DNA from: Alteromonas halophila
Lineage (GTDB): Bacteria > Pseudomonadota > Gammaproteobacteria > Enterobacterales > Alteromonadaceae
Direction of reading: 5' to 3'
Length of the DNA stretch: 64,000 nucleotides
Assembly (NCBI RefSeq): GCF_014651815.1
Contig: NZ_BMXP01000003.1
Span: 434,001 to 498,000, forward strand
The notes beneath the pieces are model-generated. The model made no database searches. It worked only from the letters and a program-made list of their open reading frames with translations, and had not been told where the DNA came from. The position numbers and the translations under genes are program-made. Below are positions 1-12,105 of the stretch, in pieces (within the stretch, counting starts at the first letter, position 1; every line of letters starts with the position of its first letter).

Positions 1-115
1 GGCCTGTAATGGTAAACCGGTGAGTCTGTTTACCCAGCCAGCCGGCCAGCAGTTGACGTGACGCATCCGGCGCGCCTCGCATCGCGGCAACCCACTCTGA
101 CACCTTCTCGTCCAT
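1..115 (-). CDS. N-terminal fragment of an unrecognised protein (cut by window edge)
   Basis: An ATG on the minus strand opens a frame without stops to the window edge (38 codons), beginning MDEKVSEWVAAMRGAPDASR. A purine-poor leader precedes it, so the start is only supported by the open frame and by the gap to the next gene. The visible residues are soluble, with no signal peptide or membrane segment. Nothing diagnostic of a family is visible and no function is proposed. The 157 bases between this start and the next gene are AT-rich and probably hold divergent promoters. Confidence 0.45.
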   Translation of the reverse strand, partial: MDEKVSEWVAAMRGAPDASRQLLAGWLGKQTHRFTITG

Positions 116-272
116 TACACCTCACTTGATTTGAAACAACATCTACCCATTATCATGGGGGTACTCTAGGTAATAAACCAATAGCATTTAATCCTTTGTT
201 ACATCTTATTCGTTACAGTCGTACAGCGATCCTGTTCACTTTTACACAACTTTCTTAATTTGGAGAGCTTCC

Positions 273-626
273 ATGAGTAAATCTTATCCCGACATTATTA
301 ATCGCATTTCTGAGAATATGAAACCACTGCGCACCGATATCTCCGAGACCATGAAAGGGTTTTCGGCTATGGCCAAAGCCGCCTCGGCCGACGGTGCTCT
401 GGATAAAAAAACCAAGGAGTTGATAGCGCTGGCCATTGGTATTTCCACTCGCTGTGACGGCTGTATAGGCTTTCATGTTAAAGCGCTGGTGGAACTGGGT
501 GCGACAAAAGAAGAAATTGAGGAAACCCTGGGCATGGCCGTTTACATGGGCGGAGGACCATCTTTGATGTACGCCGCCGATGCCATGCTGGCGTATGAGC
601 AGTTCACCGACCAACAGGAAGACTAA
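273..626 (+). CDS. AhpD-like / carboxymuconolactone decarboxylase family protein
   Basis: This 117-residue protein has the AhpD core: a helix pair around a Cys-x-x-Cys (C61, C64) followed by His68 (CDGCIGFH). In AhpD-type proteins these residues form a peroxidase/disulfide-reductase centre; other members of the family are decarboxylases, so the substrate cannot be read from sequence. The length is typical for a single-domain member. The ATG is preceded by GGAGAG at good spacing. It stands alone, with no co-transcribed partner, and its 3' end lies only 9 bases from the duplicated CTAG that borders a miniature IS5-like element. Cytoplasmic, no signal peptide. Family assignment is firm; the role in oxidative stress is inferred. 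Confidence 0.88.
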   Translation: MSKSYPDIINRISENMKPLRTDISETMKGFSAMAKAASADGALDKKTKELIALAIGISTRCDGCIGFHVKALVELGATKEEIEETLGMAVYMGGGPSLMYAADAMLAYEQFTDQQED

Positions 627-635
627 ACGCGTACG

Positions 636-748
636 CTAGGGAAGAGTTTTCTTACCAAGGGCGGTTGCCATTGCCCGCGAAACCTGCCTTGCGACTACGC
701 ACTTCAGGACTCGCTGAGTGATGATAGACTTGTTCGCATCTTCCCTAG
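636..748 (-). mobile_element. 105-bp IS5-like miniature element with CTAG duplications (short copy)
   Basis: The element itself is 640-744, bounded on both sides by CTAG, which fits the YTAR target duplication of the IS5 subgroup. Read on the minus strand it begins GGAAGATGCGAACAAGTC, close to the IS5 terminal repeat, and continues for about 95 bp nearly identical to the left part of the element at 33690-33938. The other end keeps only GGAAGA of the inverted repeat, so this looks like an internal-deletion derivative. It encodes no transposase. The stop codon of the neighbouring MBL-fold gene (TAG) lies in the duplicated CTAG. Confidence 0.75.
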
Positions 749-1503
749 TGCTCAGTACTGCCAAACCCCAGCTTTTGTTTAACCCGGTTTTTGGTCGAGT
801 GCCAGTGGTTTTTGGGCTTGTCAGGGGCCTGTGCCAGCACAGCCTCGAAGTCCACATCGTCACCATTTAATGGCGGTACGTGCGCACACAGCAGACGCGC
901 AGGCTGCAGATCGGCAATGCGCTGCAATGAGCGGCGATACTGGTTGGGATGGCATACAGGGTAGGGCGGCACCAGGTCGCCCTTCACTTTAACGATAAGA
1001 TCTGCCACGTAAACCTGCTCTGACGGTACATGCATGATCGAAAGATCATGGTCAGTATGGCCCGGCGTGTACACCACCTGCCAGTCTTCAAACAGCGGCA
1101 AAGTGGCGCCGTCTTTTACCACTTTATCGGGTCGCAGGTTTGGCGAATACCAGATATGGCGCTTTTTCTTGCCGATGCGACCGGCCACCCACCACGTCAG
1201 TAAGACATCGATCACATGCGCGGCGCGCCCGCCTGCGCCTGAATACCAGTTTCTCGCTTTGGGGTGCGTGACCAGCGTCGCACCGCTTATTTTTCGCAGC
1301 TTGTGCGCACCACCTGCATGATCAGGGTGCATATGGGTCACCACAATACAGCGCAATTCGGTGATATCCCGTCCCAGCCCGGCGATAAACTGACACACCT
1401 TATCCACATCTGCACGACTGCAGCCGTCCAGCAAAAGCAGGCCGTGCGCCTCTTCGACCAGATAGATATGTTGTATATAGCCTTGCAGGCGGTGAATTTT
1501 CAT
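745..1503 (-). CDS. MBL-fold metallohydrolase
   Basis: A 252-residue protein with the metallo-beta-lactamase signature HMHPDH (H57, H59, D61, H62), a second metal ligand region around GHTDHD (mid-protein) and a late CAHVPP segment. These place it in the large family of dinuclear-metal hydrolases that includes glyoxalase II-like and lactonase-like enzymes; the substrate is not predictable. There is no signal peptide, so it should be cytoplasmic. The gene is monocistronic. Its TAG stop is part of the CTAG target duplication of the adjoining miniature element; because the target sequence is duplicated, the insertion left the reading frame intact. Confidence 0.88.
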   Translation of the reverse strand: MKIHRLQGYIQHIYLVEEAHGLLLLDGCSRADVDKVCQFIAGLGRDITELRCIVVTHMHPDHAGGAHKLRKISGATLVTHPKARNWYSGAGGRAAHVIDVLLTWWVAGRIGKKKRHIWYSPNLRPDKVVKDGATLPLFEDWQVVYTPGHTDHDLSIMHVPSEQVYVADLIVKVKGDLVPPYPVCHPNQYRRSLQRIADLQPARLLCAHVPPLNGDDVDFEAVLAQAPDKPKNHWHSTKNRVKQKLGFGSTEH

Positions 1504-1619
1504 GCGTGATCAGTGTGTATTTTAATTACGTTACAATAGCAGGACGCCTCTGGTTAGACCAGCTAACGTATGCTGCAGGCGCCTTACTGTAGTGGCTTAG
1601 GGAACGAGAGTAAACACTG

Positions 1620-1643
1620 ACGGCTGGCGAAGTCGACAGCCGT
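1620..1643 (-). terminator. possible hairpin terminator after the solute-binding protein gene
   Basis: A 7-bp stem (ACGGCTG / CAGCCGT) with a 10-base loop lies about 60 bases past the stop of the minus-strand solute-binding protein. The T-run on that strand is poor, so termination here is only a possibility. The rest of 1504-1704 holds nothing else recognisable. Confidence 0.3.
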
Positions 1644-1704
1644 GGTTCAGGATTAGTCAGTGACAAGGCATGTCAACGTAACAAGTGGATGCTGAATGCG
1701 AGAG

Positions 1705-2436
1705 TTACCTTGCCGACATTGCAGCGGGCATCATCAGGTCATATTTTTTGTACAGGCTGGCCAGTTTTCCATTTTGACGTAATGTTTCCAGTGCGCGATC
1801 AAAATGGGTTTTGATGTATTTTCCTTTTGGCGTTTTAGTAAATGCCCAGTACAAATGAAAGGTACCCACATGTCGCTCACTCAGGCCCGCCGATGAAACC
1901 GTGTCTTCCTTACTGGCCAGCATCGACTCCAGCTCGACGTAATAATCAATTTTATTGTTTGTCAGTAAGCTAATAGCAAGCTCCGGCGAATCTACCGGCA
2001 CGCCCGTCACCTTTTCTGGCACGATTTCATGAAAGATATCGTCTTCATAACCGCTACGGTATGCGCCTACCAGGTTCTTCAGCAACGCGCTTGAACGCAT
2101 ATCTAAAGGCGTATTGTTCCGGGTAAGTGCTAGGATGCGTTCACTCAAAACCGGGGTGGCCGAGAGGTAATAGTCGTCGGTTTCATGCAGTGCGCCGGTC
2201 ATATCAATATGCTGATGCCTGAGGTTCCACGATACTCGCTTCCAGGCAAGATATTCAATTTCTACGTCGAACTCCTGCGATGGAAAGATCAGCGCAATCA
2301 GCTCCTGATAAAAGCCTGTGCCATCCGGCTCGGTGTAACCTTCCCAGACATCCGTACCCCATATTACCTGTACCCTGGCATTTAGCGGTAATGTCAGGGT
2401 TATCAGTAACAGACAACTTAAAACCCGGCGTATCAA
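1705..2436 (-). CDS. periplasmic solute-binding protein (SBP_bac_3-like)
   Basis: A 243-residue exported protein with an N-terminal signal peptide (MIRRVLSCLLLITLTLPLNA) and the two-lobed layout of family 3 solute-binding proteins, in which residues such as GFYQELIALIF and the later SLYKKYDL tail are typical. Many stand-alone proteins of this kind in Alteromonadales are sensory or of unknown role, and no ABC permease genes are adjacent here, so a transport role is unproven. The start is a TTG; it is chosen because AAAGGAAA lies about 8 bases upstream and the signal peptide follows directly. Function beyond ligand binding is unknown. Confidence 0.75.
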   Translation of the reverse strand: MIRRVLSCLLLITLTLPLNARVQVIWGTDVWEGYTEPDGTGFYQELIALIFPSQEFDVEIEYLAWKRVSWNLRHQHIDMTGALHETDDYYLSATPVLSERILALTRNNTPLDMRSSALLKNLVGAYRSGYEDDIFHEIVPEKVTGVPVDSPELAISLLTNNKIDYYVELESMLASKEDTVSSAGLSERHVGTFHLYWAFTKTPKGKYIKTHFDRALETLRQNGKLASLYKKYDLMMPAAMSAR

Positions 2437-2599
2437 CCTAGCGTTTCCTTTTGCTTTTATTTCCGCTTGTCAGTATGGCGCGAAGTGTAAGCGCTGACAA
2501 CGGTTGACGTCTGACCAGGGGGAATTTTCACGACATCTTAATTATTTGAATAAAGACTCCTTTAACATTCACTTAAAAAACTATAGTATACATGCAAAT

Positions 2600-2618
2600 C
2601 AAAATTCTTCTCATTTGT
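2600..2618 (-). promoter_or_regulatory. candidate weak Fur box before siderophore receptor
   Basis: The minus-strand reading ACAAATGAGAAGAATTTTG matches about 11 of 19 positions of the Fur consensus GATAATGATAATCATTATC, and it lies 22 bases before the receptor start, next to TATAGTATAC, which could be a -10 region. Iron control is expected for such a receptor; the match itself is modest. Confidence 0.4.
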
Positions 2619-2640
2619 ATTAAAGAAAGTTAGGGACCCG

Positions 2641-4746
2641 ATGTTTAAGAAAAGCACTCTCTCAGCCTCACTGCTTCTTGCACTCAGCACGCATGCAGCC
2701 GCTCAAAATCAGGTACCGGATTCTGCCGACCTTGAACGTATCACCGTACGCGGCGCTTTTTTTGGTCAGCAGGTTGCTGACTCTGTCAAAACGCCTACCC
2801 TGTTGATTGATGTGCCCCAGTCGGTTTCGGTCATCAGCGAAGAGCAGATCAGCGAACAGGCCATGTTCGACATGTCTGATGTCATGCAATACACGCCTGG
2901 TATCAGCATTGGCTTGGGTGAAGATCATCGTGACCAGATCACGATCCGCGGACAAAACACCACTGCAGACTTTTTTGTTGATGGGATCCGCGATGATGTT
3001 CAGTACTTCCGTCCACTCTACAACCTTGAGCGGGTGGAAGTCTTACGCGGTGCCAATGCGCTGTTGTTCGGACGCGGCGGTGGCGGCGGTGTGGTAAACC
3101 GTGTGACAAAAGTCGCACAAACCGACAACAGCTTTACGCAGATGCAGGCCGGGATTGATACGTTTTCAGCAGCGTCGGTCAGCGTGGACGCGAACCATGT
3201 GATTGATGATGATCAGGCGCTGCGCGTAAACGCGGTGCTGGATAACATCGATAATCACCGGGACTTTAAAGACGGCGAGCGTTATGCAGTCAATCCAACG
3301 TACACTTACCATGTGTCCGATGACACCATATTGCGCGCCTCGTACGAGTATGTGAATGATGACCGCCTGGTAGACCGTGGCGTTCCCTCGCTGGGCAGCA
3401 AACCTTTGCCAGACAATCAGGATACCTACTTTGGTGATCCTGACTTTAACAACACCACCCTTGAAGCCCATATTGCACGGCTTCGGGTCGAGCATCGTCT
3501 GAACGCAAACTGGACCAGCAACGCCACACTGCAATACGCGGACTATGACAAGCTTTATCAGAATCTGTATCCGGCGGCCTACACCGGCGGCAGCGAGCGT
3601 GTCACGCTGGATGGCTATCAGGACACCACCACACGCGAAAACACCATTGCCCAGGTAAACCTGGTCGGTCAGTTCGACACCGGCGCTTTCTCCCATACCA
3701 TGCTGATGGGCGCCGAATATGGCAGCCAGGATACCGATAATGCCCGTCGCGATGTTAACTTTGCGGCAACCAATGATGACCAGCAGGAGATTGCGTTTAC
3801 CAATCCATTGCAGGTGCCAGCATATTCTTTGACGGATCCATCTCGTAACCGTGCATCCGATGTCACCTTTACTTCAGCCTTTGTGCAGGACGAAATCGGT
3901 ATTGGTGAGCACTGGATTGTGGTGGCCGGTCTGCGCTATGACAATTTTGATATCGACGTTAACGATCATATAGAAATGGCGAACGGCAGCGCCGATGGTA
4001 ACGATGGCTTGCTGTCGAGCTCCGATACCGAAATTTCACCGCGCGTTGGTCTGATTTACAAACCCATCGAGGCGCTGTCGCTATACGCCAGCATGAGTAA
4101 GTCCTTTTTGCCACGTTCGGGCGATCAGTTCCTGACGCTGTCACTGTCCTCAGCCGCCCTGGATGCTGAAGAATTTGAGAACCGTGAACTGGGCGTAAAA
4201 TGGAATATTCACGACGCGCTGAGTGTTAATGCTGCGGTGTTCGAAATTGAACGGGAAAACGGCAGCACTCAGGATCCTAACGATCCTGAGCGCAGTATTC
4301 TTACCGGTACCGAAACCAAAGGCCTTGAAGTACAACTGGTCGGGCAGCTCAGCGATACATGGGAAATTAACGCTGGCTACAGTCACCTGGACGGTGAAGA
4401 AATGGGCCGGTTTGTGGATGGCGCATCGGCCAACCGCGATCTGGCGCAGCTTCCTGAGCATATGTTGTCGGTATGGAACCAGGTCAGCGTGTCGCCAAAC
4501 TGGCAGATCGGCCTGGGTATGATTTATCAGTCAGAGCAATACGCGACGTTAAATAATGAGGTAGAACTGCCGGACTTTATGCGTATTGATGCCGCGGTCT
4601 ACTACCGTCACAGCGACAAGTTGCAGGTTCAGCTGAATATTGAAAATGTGCTGGATGAGGAGTATTTCCCATCCGCGCACAATGCCAATAACATTGCCAC
4701 CGGCGCGCCGCTGAATGCGCGTCTGGGGGTCAGTTACCAGTTCTAA
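2641..4746 (+). CDS. TonB-dependent siderophore receptor
   Basis: A 701-residue outer-membrane beta-barrel. Residues 1-22 are a Sec signal peptide. Residues about 50-160 form the plug, with the TonB-box-like start ERITVRG, then VPQSVSVISEEQI and the motif VEVLRGANALLFGRGG, which are characteristic of the siderophore (FpvA/FhuE-like) group rather than sugar receptors. The C-terminus ends in Phe (LGVSYQF), as required for barrel insertion. It imports a ferric-siderophore using TonB energy. The gene is alone: no siderophore synthesis genes are in the window, so it may take up a foreign siderophore. A possible Fur box lies upstream and a hairpin follows the stop. Confidence 0.92.
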   Translation: MFKKSTLSASLLLALSTHAAAQNQVPDSADLERITVRGAFFGQQVADSVKTPTLLIDVPQSVSVISEEQISEQAMFDMSDVMQYTPGISIGLGEDHRDQITIRGQNTTADFFVDGIRDDVQYFRPLYNLERVEVLRGANALLFGRGGGGGVVNRVTKVAQTDNSFTQMQAGIDTFSAASVSVDANHVIDDDQALRVNAVLDNIDNHRDFKDGERYAVNPTYTYHVSDDTILRASYEYVNDDRLVDRGVPSLGSKPLPDNQDTYFGDPDFNNTTLEAHIARLRVEHRLNANWTSNATLQYADYDKLYQNLYPAAYTGGSERVTLDGYQDTTTRENTIAQVNLVGQFDTGAFSHTMLMGAEYGSQDTDNARRDVNFAATNDDQQEIAFTNPLQVPAYSLTDPSRNRASDVTFTSAFVQDEIGIGEHWIVVAGLRYDNFDIDVNDHIEMANGSADGNDGLLSSSDTEISPRVGLIYKPIEALSLYASMSKSFLPRSGDQFLTLSLSSAALDAEEFENRELGVKWNIHDALSVNAAVFEIERENGSTQDPNDPERSILTGTETKGLEVQLVGQLSDTWEINAGYSHLDGEEMGRFVDGASANRDLAQLPEHMLSVWNQVSVSPNWQIGLGMIYQSEQYATLNNEVELPDFMRIDAAVYYRHSDKLQVQLNIENVLDEEYFPSAHNANNIATGAPLNARLGVSYQF

Positions 4747-4754
4747 CCTTGGCT

Positions 4755-4775
4755 GGCCCGCAATAACTGCGGGCC
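4755..4775. terminator. bidirectional hairpin between siderophore receptor and mntP
   Basis: A perfect 8-bp stem (GGCCCGCA / TGCGGGCC) with a 5-base loop fills the 30-base gap between two converging genes, which fits a shared terminator. A T-run is weak on both strands. Confidence 0.6.
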
Positions 4776-4776
4776 A

Positions 4777-5343
4777 TTACCCCGCCTGTAAATGGCTGTA
4801 GAGGATCCAGCACCCCACGCTGATCAACACCAGTCCGCCGATAAATTCTGCCCGGTGCCCTAGTAGCGTCCCTATCGTTCGACTTAGCAGTGCACCTATT
4901 GTCACCATAGAGAAAGTAGCCAGGCCGATAAGCAGCGCTGCCAGCACAATATTCACATCCAGAAACGCCAGACTGACACCCACTGCCATTGCATCCAGGC
5001 TGGTACCAATGGCCACCAGCACCGTGGCGAAAAGTGGCTGAGTGGTGACTTGCGTTTCATCGCCGTCATCGTCTGCGTAGGATGCCACAATACTGTGCAG
5101 GCCAATGCCTACCAGTAACGCAAAGGCCACCCAGTGATCCCAGGCCTGAATAAAGCCGGACGCAGCGCGGCCAAGTCCCCAGCCAATCAGCGGGGTCAGC
5201 CCTTCGATGCAGCCAAATATGAGCCCCATTTTTAACGCTTTAGGTAAGCGTGGCGCGGTCAGCCCGGTGCCCCGCGTCAACGACGCCGCAAAGGCGTCAG
5301 TCGACATCGCAAATGCCAGCAGAATAAGTGCCGTTATTGTCAT
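4777..5343 (-). CDS. mntP: MntP-family manganese efflux pump
   Basis: A 188-residue inner-membrane protein with six predicted membrane helices in two homologous halves. The family hallmarks are visible: an acidic start of helix 1 (AFAMSTDAFAASLTRG) and its repeat in the second half (AIGTSLDAMAVGVSLAF), where the conserved Asp residues are needed for Mn2+ export in E. coli MntP. The length is typical. The leader (5344-5480) is long enough for a manganese riboswitch but I could not recognise one there. It is convergent with the siderophore receptor and not in an operon. Confidence 0.92.
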   Translation of the reverse strand: MTITALILLAFAMSTDAFAASLTRGTGLTAPRLPKALKMGLIFGCIEGLTPLIGWGLGRAASGFIQAWDHWVAFALLVGIGLHSIVASYADDDGDETQVTTQPLFATVLVAIGTSLDAMAVGVSLAFLDVNIVLAALLIGLATFSMVTIGALLSRTIGTLLGHRAEFIGGLVLISVGCWILYSHLQAG

Positions 5344-5555
5344 AATCGCCGTTGTCGTTTCAAAAAATGCAGAGTGTACGGATAACAGACCGATTAATAC
5401 AGCCCGTCGTACTTTTCTGCATCAACCTGCGATAACATTTCCCCCTTTTTGCGCAACTATTTAGCCATATGTTGTAAGGCAAGGTTTAGCATCTGAAATT
5501 CGGCAAGTGTTAAAGCGAACACGCCTGAAAATAGCATCGGCCCCAGCAAAGTAGC

Positions 5556-5579
5556 GTATGCCCGGTCAGCCGGGCATAC
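5556..5579 (-). terminator. hairpin downstream of cusA
   Basis: A perfect 10-bp stem (GTATGCCCGG / CCGGGCATAC) with a TCAG loop begins 7 bases after the cusA stop on the minus strand. The T-run is short, but position and stability suggest the end of the cus operon. The remaining gap up to mntP carries no other clear element. Confidence 0.6.
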
Positions 5580-5585
5580 CGGATA

Positions 5586-8688
<3,103 letters not shown>

Positions 8689-8696
<8 letters not shown>

Positions 8697-10233
8697 GCTG
8701 ATGCTCCACTGCTGCGTCATTCATGGTGTGCTGGTTAAGCTCGGTGATCACAAAGCCATCCCCAACCCGGAAGGTAAAGCGCAGGTGCTGGCCGGGTTCA
8801 AGTTCGGACAGATCGATGTCTTCGGCAACATCAAAGGTCATGGTGGCGGCAGGCCGCTGCCATTTTTCAATGGCGTCGCGATGGATGGTGAGAGTCCGGG
8901 ACTGGCGGTCAATCGCTTTTAGCTCGCCATTCACCGTCGCCGTATTGGTAGTATCTGAATCTTCACTGCGTTTATCATGGGTCATTGTCATGTCGTGATC
9001 GCCATGCGCCATGCCCTCTGCGCCCGACATACCCTCTCTGTGCGTCTGCATACGCATAAAATCGCTGTCTTTACTGGACTCTGAATCCAGCAAGAATTGC
9101 GCGGATACCACAACTTCATCACCGGCCTGTAACCCCTCCGTCACGGCAAAGTGACGAGTATCACTCTTACCGAGCGTCACATTCACGCTTTTAAAGCGCC
9201 CGTTTCCTTTTGCCAGCACCACACGGTTGCTGTCGGGCAGGCGGATCACCGCCGACTTCGGCACTTTCAGTACCTGTTCATCGCTGCCCACATCGATGCG
9301 GACACTCGCATACATACCGGGTTTAAGGTGCCCTTCTGTGTTTTTAATACGCAGACGCACCTGTTGCGTGCGGGTCTGTGTATTTAGTGTCGGATACACG
9401 TAATCCAGTTGCCCCTGCCAGGTCCGCCCGGCCAGTGCCGGTACGGTCATACTTACTGACTGCCCCTCTTCGATACGCGGGATATCGGTTTCAAACACGT
9501 CGGTATCCACCCATACTTCGCTGATATCAGCAATACTCATGACATTCTGGTTGGGCTCGACATAAAAGCCATCGCGTACCGGCAGTGCGGCTACAATGCC
9601 CGATTGTGGCGCACGGAAGGTAACAGCCTGACGTACCTGCTTGTCCCTTAGCAGGGCATCGCGTGCATCATCCGGCATTCCCAGCGCTTCAAGCCGGGCA
9701 CGGGCACCTGCAATTAACGTCTTGTCACCTCGGTTTGACGCCGCCAGCAGTTCTTTCTGGGCATTGACCAGTTCCGGCGCATACAAGGTATATAACGGCT
9801 GGCCGGCGTCTATGCGCTCACCCTCCACACTGACGAACAGTTTCTGGATCCAGCCGGATACTCTTGGATGCAGATGAACCAGCGTATCTTCGTTGTAATC
9901 CACATAACCCACGGCATCGACTACGGGACTAAGCGTGCCGCGACTCACCGGCGCGGTACGCACGCCCAGGTTCTGCTGTACTTGTGGTGAAATGGTAACG
10001 GTACCCGCGCTGCTTTTCGACGCACCGCCTTCCTCATACACCGGTACCAGATCCATGCCCATGGGCGATTTGCCCGGGCCGTCACGCCGATAATCAGGAT
10101 CCATCGGCGCCACCCAGTAAAGGGGTTCATTTTTGTCTTCTGCGACGCTGCCAGCATCACCCGCTGGCGCCATCAGGTAGCCCGCAACACCACCGGCCAT
10201 TAATGCAATAACAATCAAAATAACAAAGCGCAT
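8689..10233 (-). CDS. cusB: CusB periplasmic adaptor with heavy-metal-binding motif and fused CusF-like domain
   Basis: A 514-residue membrane-fusion protein with an N-terminal membrane anchor (residues 1-20). It has a metal-binding segment at about 38-66 (PMDPDYRRDGPGKSPMGMDL), then barrel-sandwich, lipoyl-like and coiled-coil parts of the HlyD fold. After a His/Met-rich linker (about 400-430: HREGMSGAEGMAHGDHDMTM) comes a C-terminal domain of about 75 residues resembling CusF, the periplasmic copper chaperone, with HRDAIEKW and TMTF. CusF normally uses one His, one Trp and two Met; here His, Trp and one Met are visible and the other Met position is Ala. It links CusA to CusC and probably hands over copper. 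One base separates it from cusC. Confidence 0.92.
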
Positions 10234-10234
10234 T

Positions 10235-11530
10235 TTACTTCTCCGACGTGGCTTGTGTAGTCAGGTACGCCAGTGTGGCGCGCGTCTGGGCGATGTCCGA
10301 CGTGATACTCAGCAGCGCAATCTCAGCCTCGAGGTGTGCCCTGCGTGCATCCAGTACGGTCTCGACATCACCTTGCGCGGCGGTATACGCATCCAGTGTG
10401 GCCTCAGCATAATCACGGCTTTGCGGCAAAATCTCACTTTCATACATGGTCTTACGTTCATAAAGGCGACGCAGTACCGCGCGTTCACTGCGCACGCGTA
10501 TCATCAGATCGCGAATACGTGCACGGCGCCGGGTCTCAATGGACTCTGATTCTGCGAATGCTGCCCTGACCGCGCTGTCGTTGGCCGCCTCGTTAAACAG
10601 CGGCAGATCCAGGGACACGCCAACCGAGAAAAAATCGGCGCGCGAGGCCCCGTCGTGGTTATCCGCACGATAGCCATAACTGCCGTTTAAGGCCCATTGT
10701 GGCGCATGCTGCTGTCTGGCCAGTGCCACGGACTTGTCAGCAACGGCATGATCCACCGCCAGTACCACCACTGACGGATGCTGCGTTAGTCGTGCAGACA
10801 GCCAGGCGTCAGGAAGCGGTGATTCGGTCAGTTCCACTGACAATGGAACAGCCGGTAGTGTGGGTGGCAGCGTCAGCGTCGCCGACGGCATTGCCGTCAA
10901 GGCTGCCAGTGATGCCAGTGCCTGCTCCTCGCGCTGCAAAACCGAAGCGCGCTGCTCCTTTAACTTCACCAGCGCCAGTCTGGCATCCAGTACATCCTGC
11001 TGACGCACGCTGCCCACCCCGGACTGGTAGGCCGACGCGGTGCTCTCACGCAGTTGTTCGAACAGGTCGATATTGGCATTGATTAGCACGCCATGCTGTC
11101 TGGCCTGGGCATAAGCGATGTAATGCCGGGTAACGGTCAGCGCCACACGGGCGATGCGCTGTTGGCGTTCGACCGGGTGACGATTTGCCATTAACCGCTG
11201 TTGCTGGCGATTAAGCGCAACAGACTCGCCGCGGGGCAAGGCCTGCGAAACACCAACACGCAGCTGCGTCATTGGCTCCTGTTGAAGTGAAAAACTGTCA
11301 ACAGGCAGGTTGGCTATCGTTACAGAGAGCGACGGCGAGGGACGGGAGGCCACTGCGTTCTCACGCAGTGACTGTGCCTGTTGTGCCTGCTCACTGGCCA
11401 AAAACCAGGGATCACGTTCAATAGCAAGACTGATAGCCTGGTTAAGGGGTAATTCAGTACTGCCAGGCTGGGCGAACGCCGCCCCTGCGAAAAATATCAG
11501 GGCAGCAGTTGCCCCACGTAAACACGACAT
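10235..11530 (-). CDS. cusC: CusC/TolC-family outer-membrane efflux channel
   Basis: A 431-residue outer-membrane factor with a signal peptide (residues 1-20) and two repeated alpha-helical hairpin halves typical of TolC-like channels (for example QQRIARVALTVTRHYIAYAQ, and a second-half repeat ending QTRATLAYLTTQ). It forms the exit duct of the CusA-CusB pump. First gene of the three-gene operon; the downstream adaptor follows after one base. About 70 bases separate it from the small Cys/His-rich gene upstream, leaving room for a promoter, though no clear copper-regulator operator could be recognised there. Confidence 0.88.
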   Translation of the reverse strand: MSCLRGATAALIFFAGAAFAQPGSTELPLNQAISLAIERDPWFLASEQAQQAQSLRENAVASRPSPSLSVTIANLPVDSFSLQQEPMTQLRVGVSQALPRGESVALNRQQQRLMANRHPVERQQRIARVALTVTRHYIAYAQARQHGVLINANIDLFEQLRESTASAYQSGVGSVRQQDVLDARLALVKLKEQRASVLQREEQALASLAALTAMPSATLTLPPTLPAVPLSVELTESPLPDAWLSARLTQHPSVVVLAVDHAVADKSVALARQQHAPQWALNGSYGYRADNHDGASRADFFSVGVSLDLPLFNEAANDSAVRAAFAESESIETRRRARIRDLMIRVRSERAVLRRLYERKTMYESEILPQSRDYAEATLDAYTAAQGDVETVLDARRAHLEAEIALLSITSDIAQTRATLAYLTTQATSEK

Positions 11531-11598
11531 AATGGTGACTCCGGAACGCCAGAAATCTTACGCACTGCCAAAACAAGACAATGCAACGGATGAGTTAT

Positions 11599-11958
11599 TC
11601 AGCAGGGCTTAGGCGTGCCGCGGAGGACGGTAATGGGGGAAATGAGGTAACCGTACCTGCGCAGGTACGGCATAAAAACGCGCAGGCACAGGTTTAAGCG
11701 AACAGCCAGTTCGCTGTCATCAGCAATAAAGGCGCTGCTGTGCAGAAGGTGGCTGTCGCACTGACAGTCATTTTCACAACACGGCGGCTGAACAGCCATA
11801 TCGTTCTCATGACAGTCACTTTGCATGTCGGCCATCACGGCCTGGTTCATATGCTCGTGATGACACACGGTATCATTCCCGGCCGCAATCACCTGCAGTG
11901 ACAGCGAGAATGTCAGAATTACCAGTAAAAATGTGCGCGCCAGTTGCATAGTAACCAT
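11599..11958 (-). CDS. small exported Cys/His-rich protein, probable copper-binding (CopL-like)
   Basis: About 119 residues: a signal peptide (MQLARTFLLVILTFSLSLQV) and then a metal-ligand-rich stretch, CHHEHMNQ, DCHEND and CCENDCQCDSH, followed by a basic tail. Such short periplasmic proteins with dense Cys, His and Met occur in copper-resistance operons (CopL-like, DUF2946-like), and its position between azurin and cusC supports copper binding. The frame stays open upstream to 12090, but the signal peptide indicates a start at 11958 or 11949; neither has a strong ribosome-binding site. Family membership is inferred from composition, not from a clear domain. Confidence 0.6.
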   Translation of the reverse strand: MVTMQLARTFLLVILTFSLSLQVIAAGNDTVCHHEHMNQAVMADMQSDCHENDMAVQPPCCENDCQCDSHLLHSSAFIADDSELAVRLNLCLRVFMPYLRRYGYLISPITVLRGTPKPC

Positions 11959-12058
11959 ATGATTAATGACCAGTATTAACCTGTTAATGATATCGCTTAA
12001 CCACATGTTTGCAAGAAGCAGTGCGCTGATACACCTGGTGACAGGTGCCGGCAGGCAG

Positions 12059-12088
12059 AAAAAGAAGCGCCCGCAGCATGGCGGGCGC
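12059..12088 (-). terminator. rho-independent terminator after azurin
   Basis: An 8-bp GC-only stem (GCGCCCGC / GCGGGCGC) with a 6-base loop, followed on the minus strand by TTCTTTTT, starts 18 bases after the azurin stop. Confidence 0.75.
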
Positions 12089-12105
12089 AATCGAAGGGGC
12101 TGGTG

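Noticed and set aside
3166..3696. Long antisense reading frame inside the siderophore receptor gene
   Set aside because: It lies wholly within a convincing receptor gene on the other strand, lacks domain features and is explained by codon bias.
5344..5480. Possible yybP-ykoY manganese riboswitch before mntP
   Set aside because: A GGGGG run and a fairly long leader exist, but I could not match the conserved loops or pairing of that riboswitch. A covariance search would decide.
11959..12090. Upstream extension of the small Cys/His-rich protein to 163 residues
   Set aside because: The extension overlaps the region just after the azurin terminator, and the signal peptide lies internally, so a later start is more likely.
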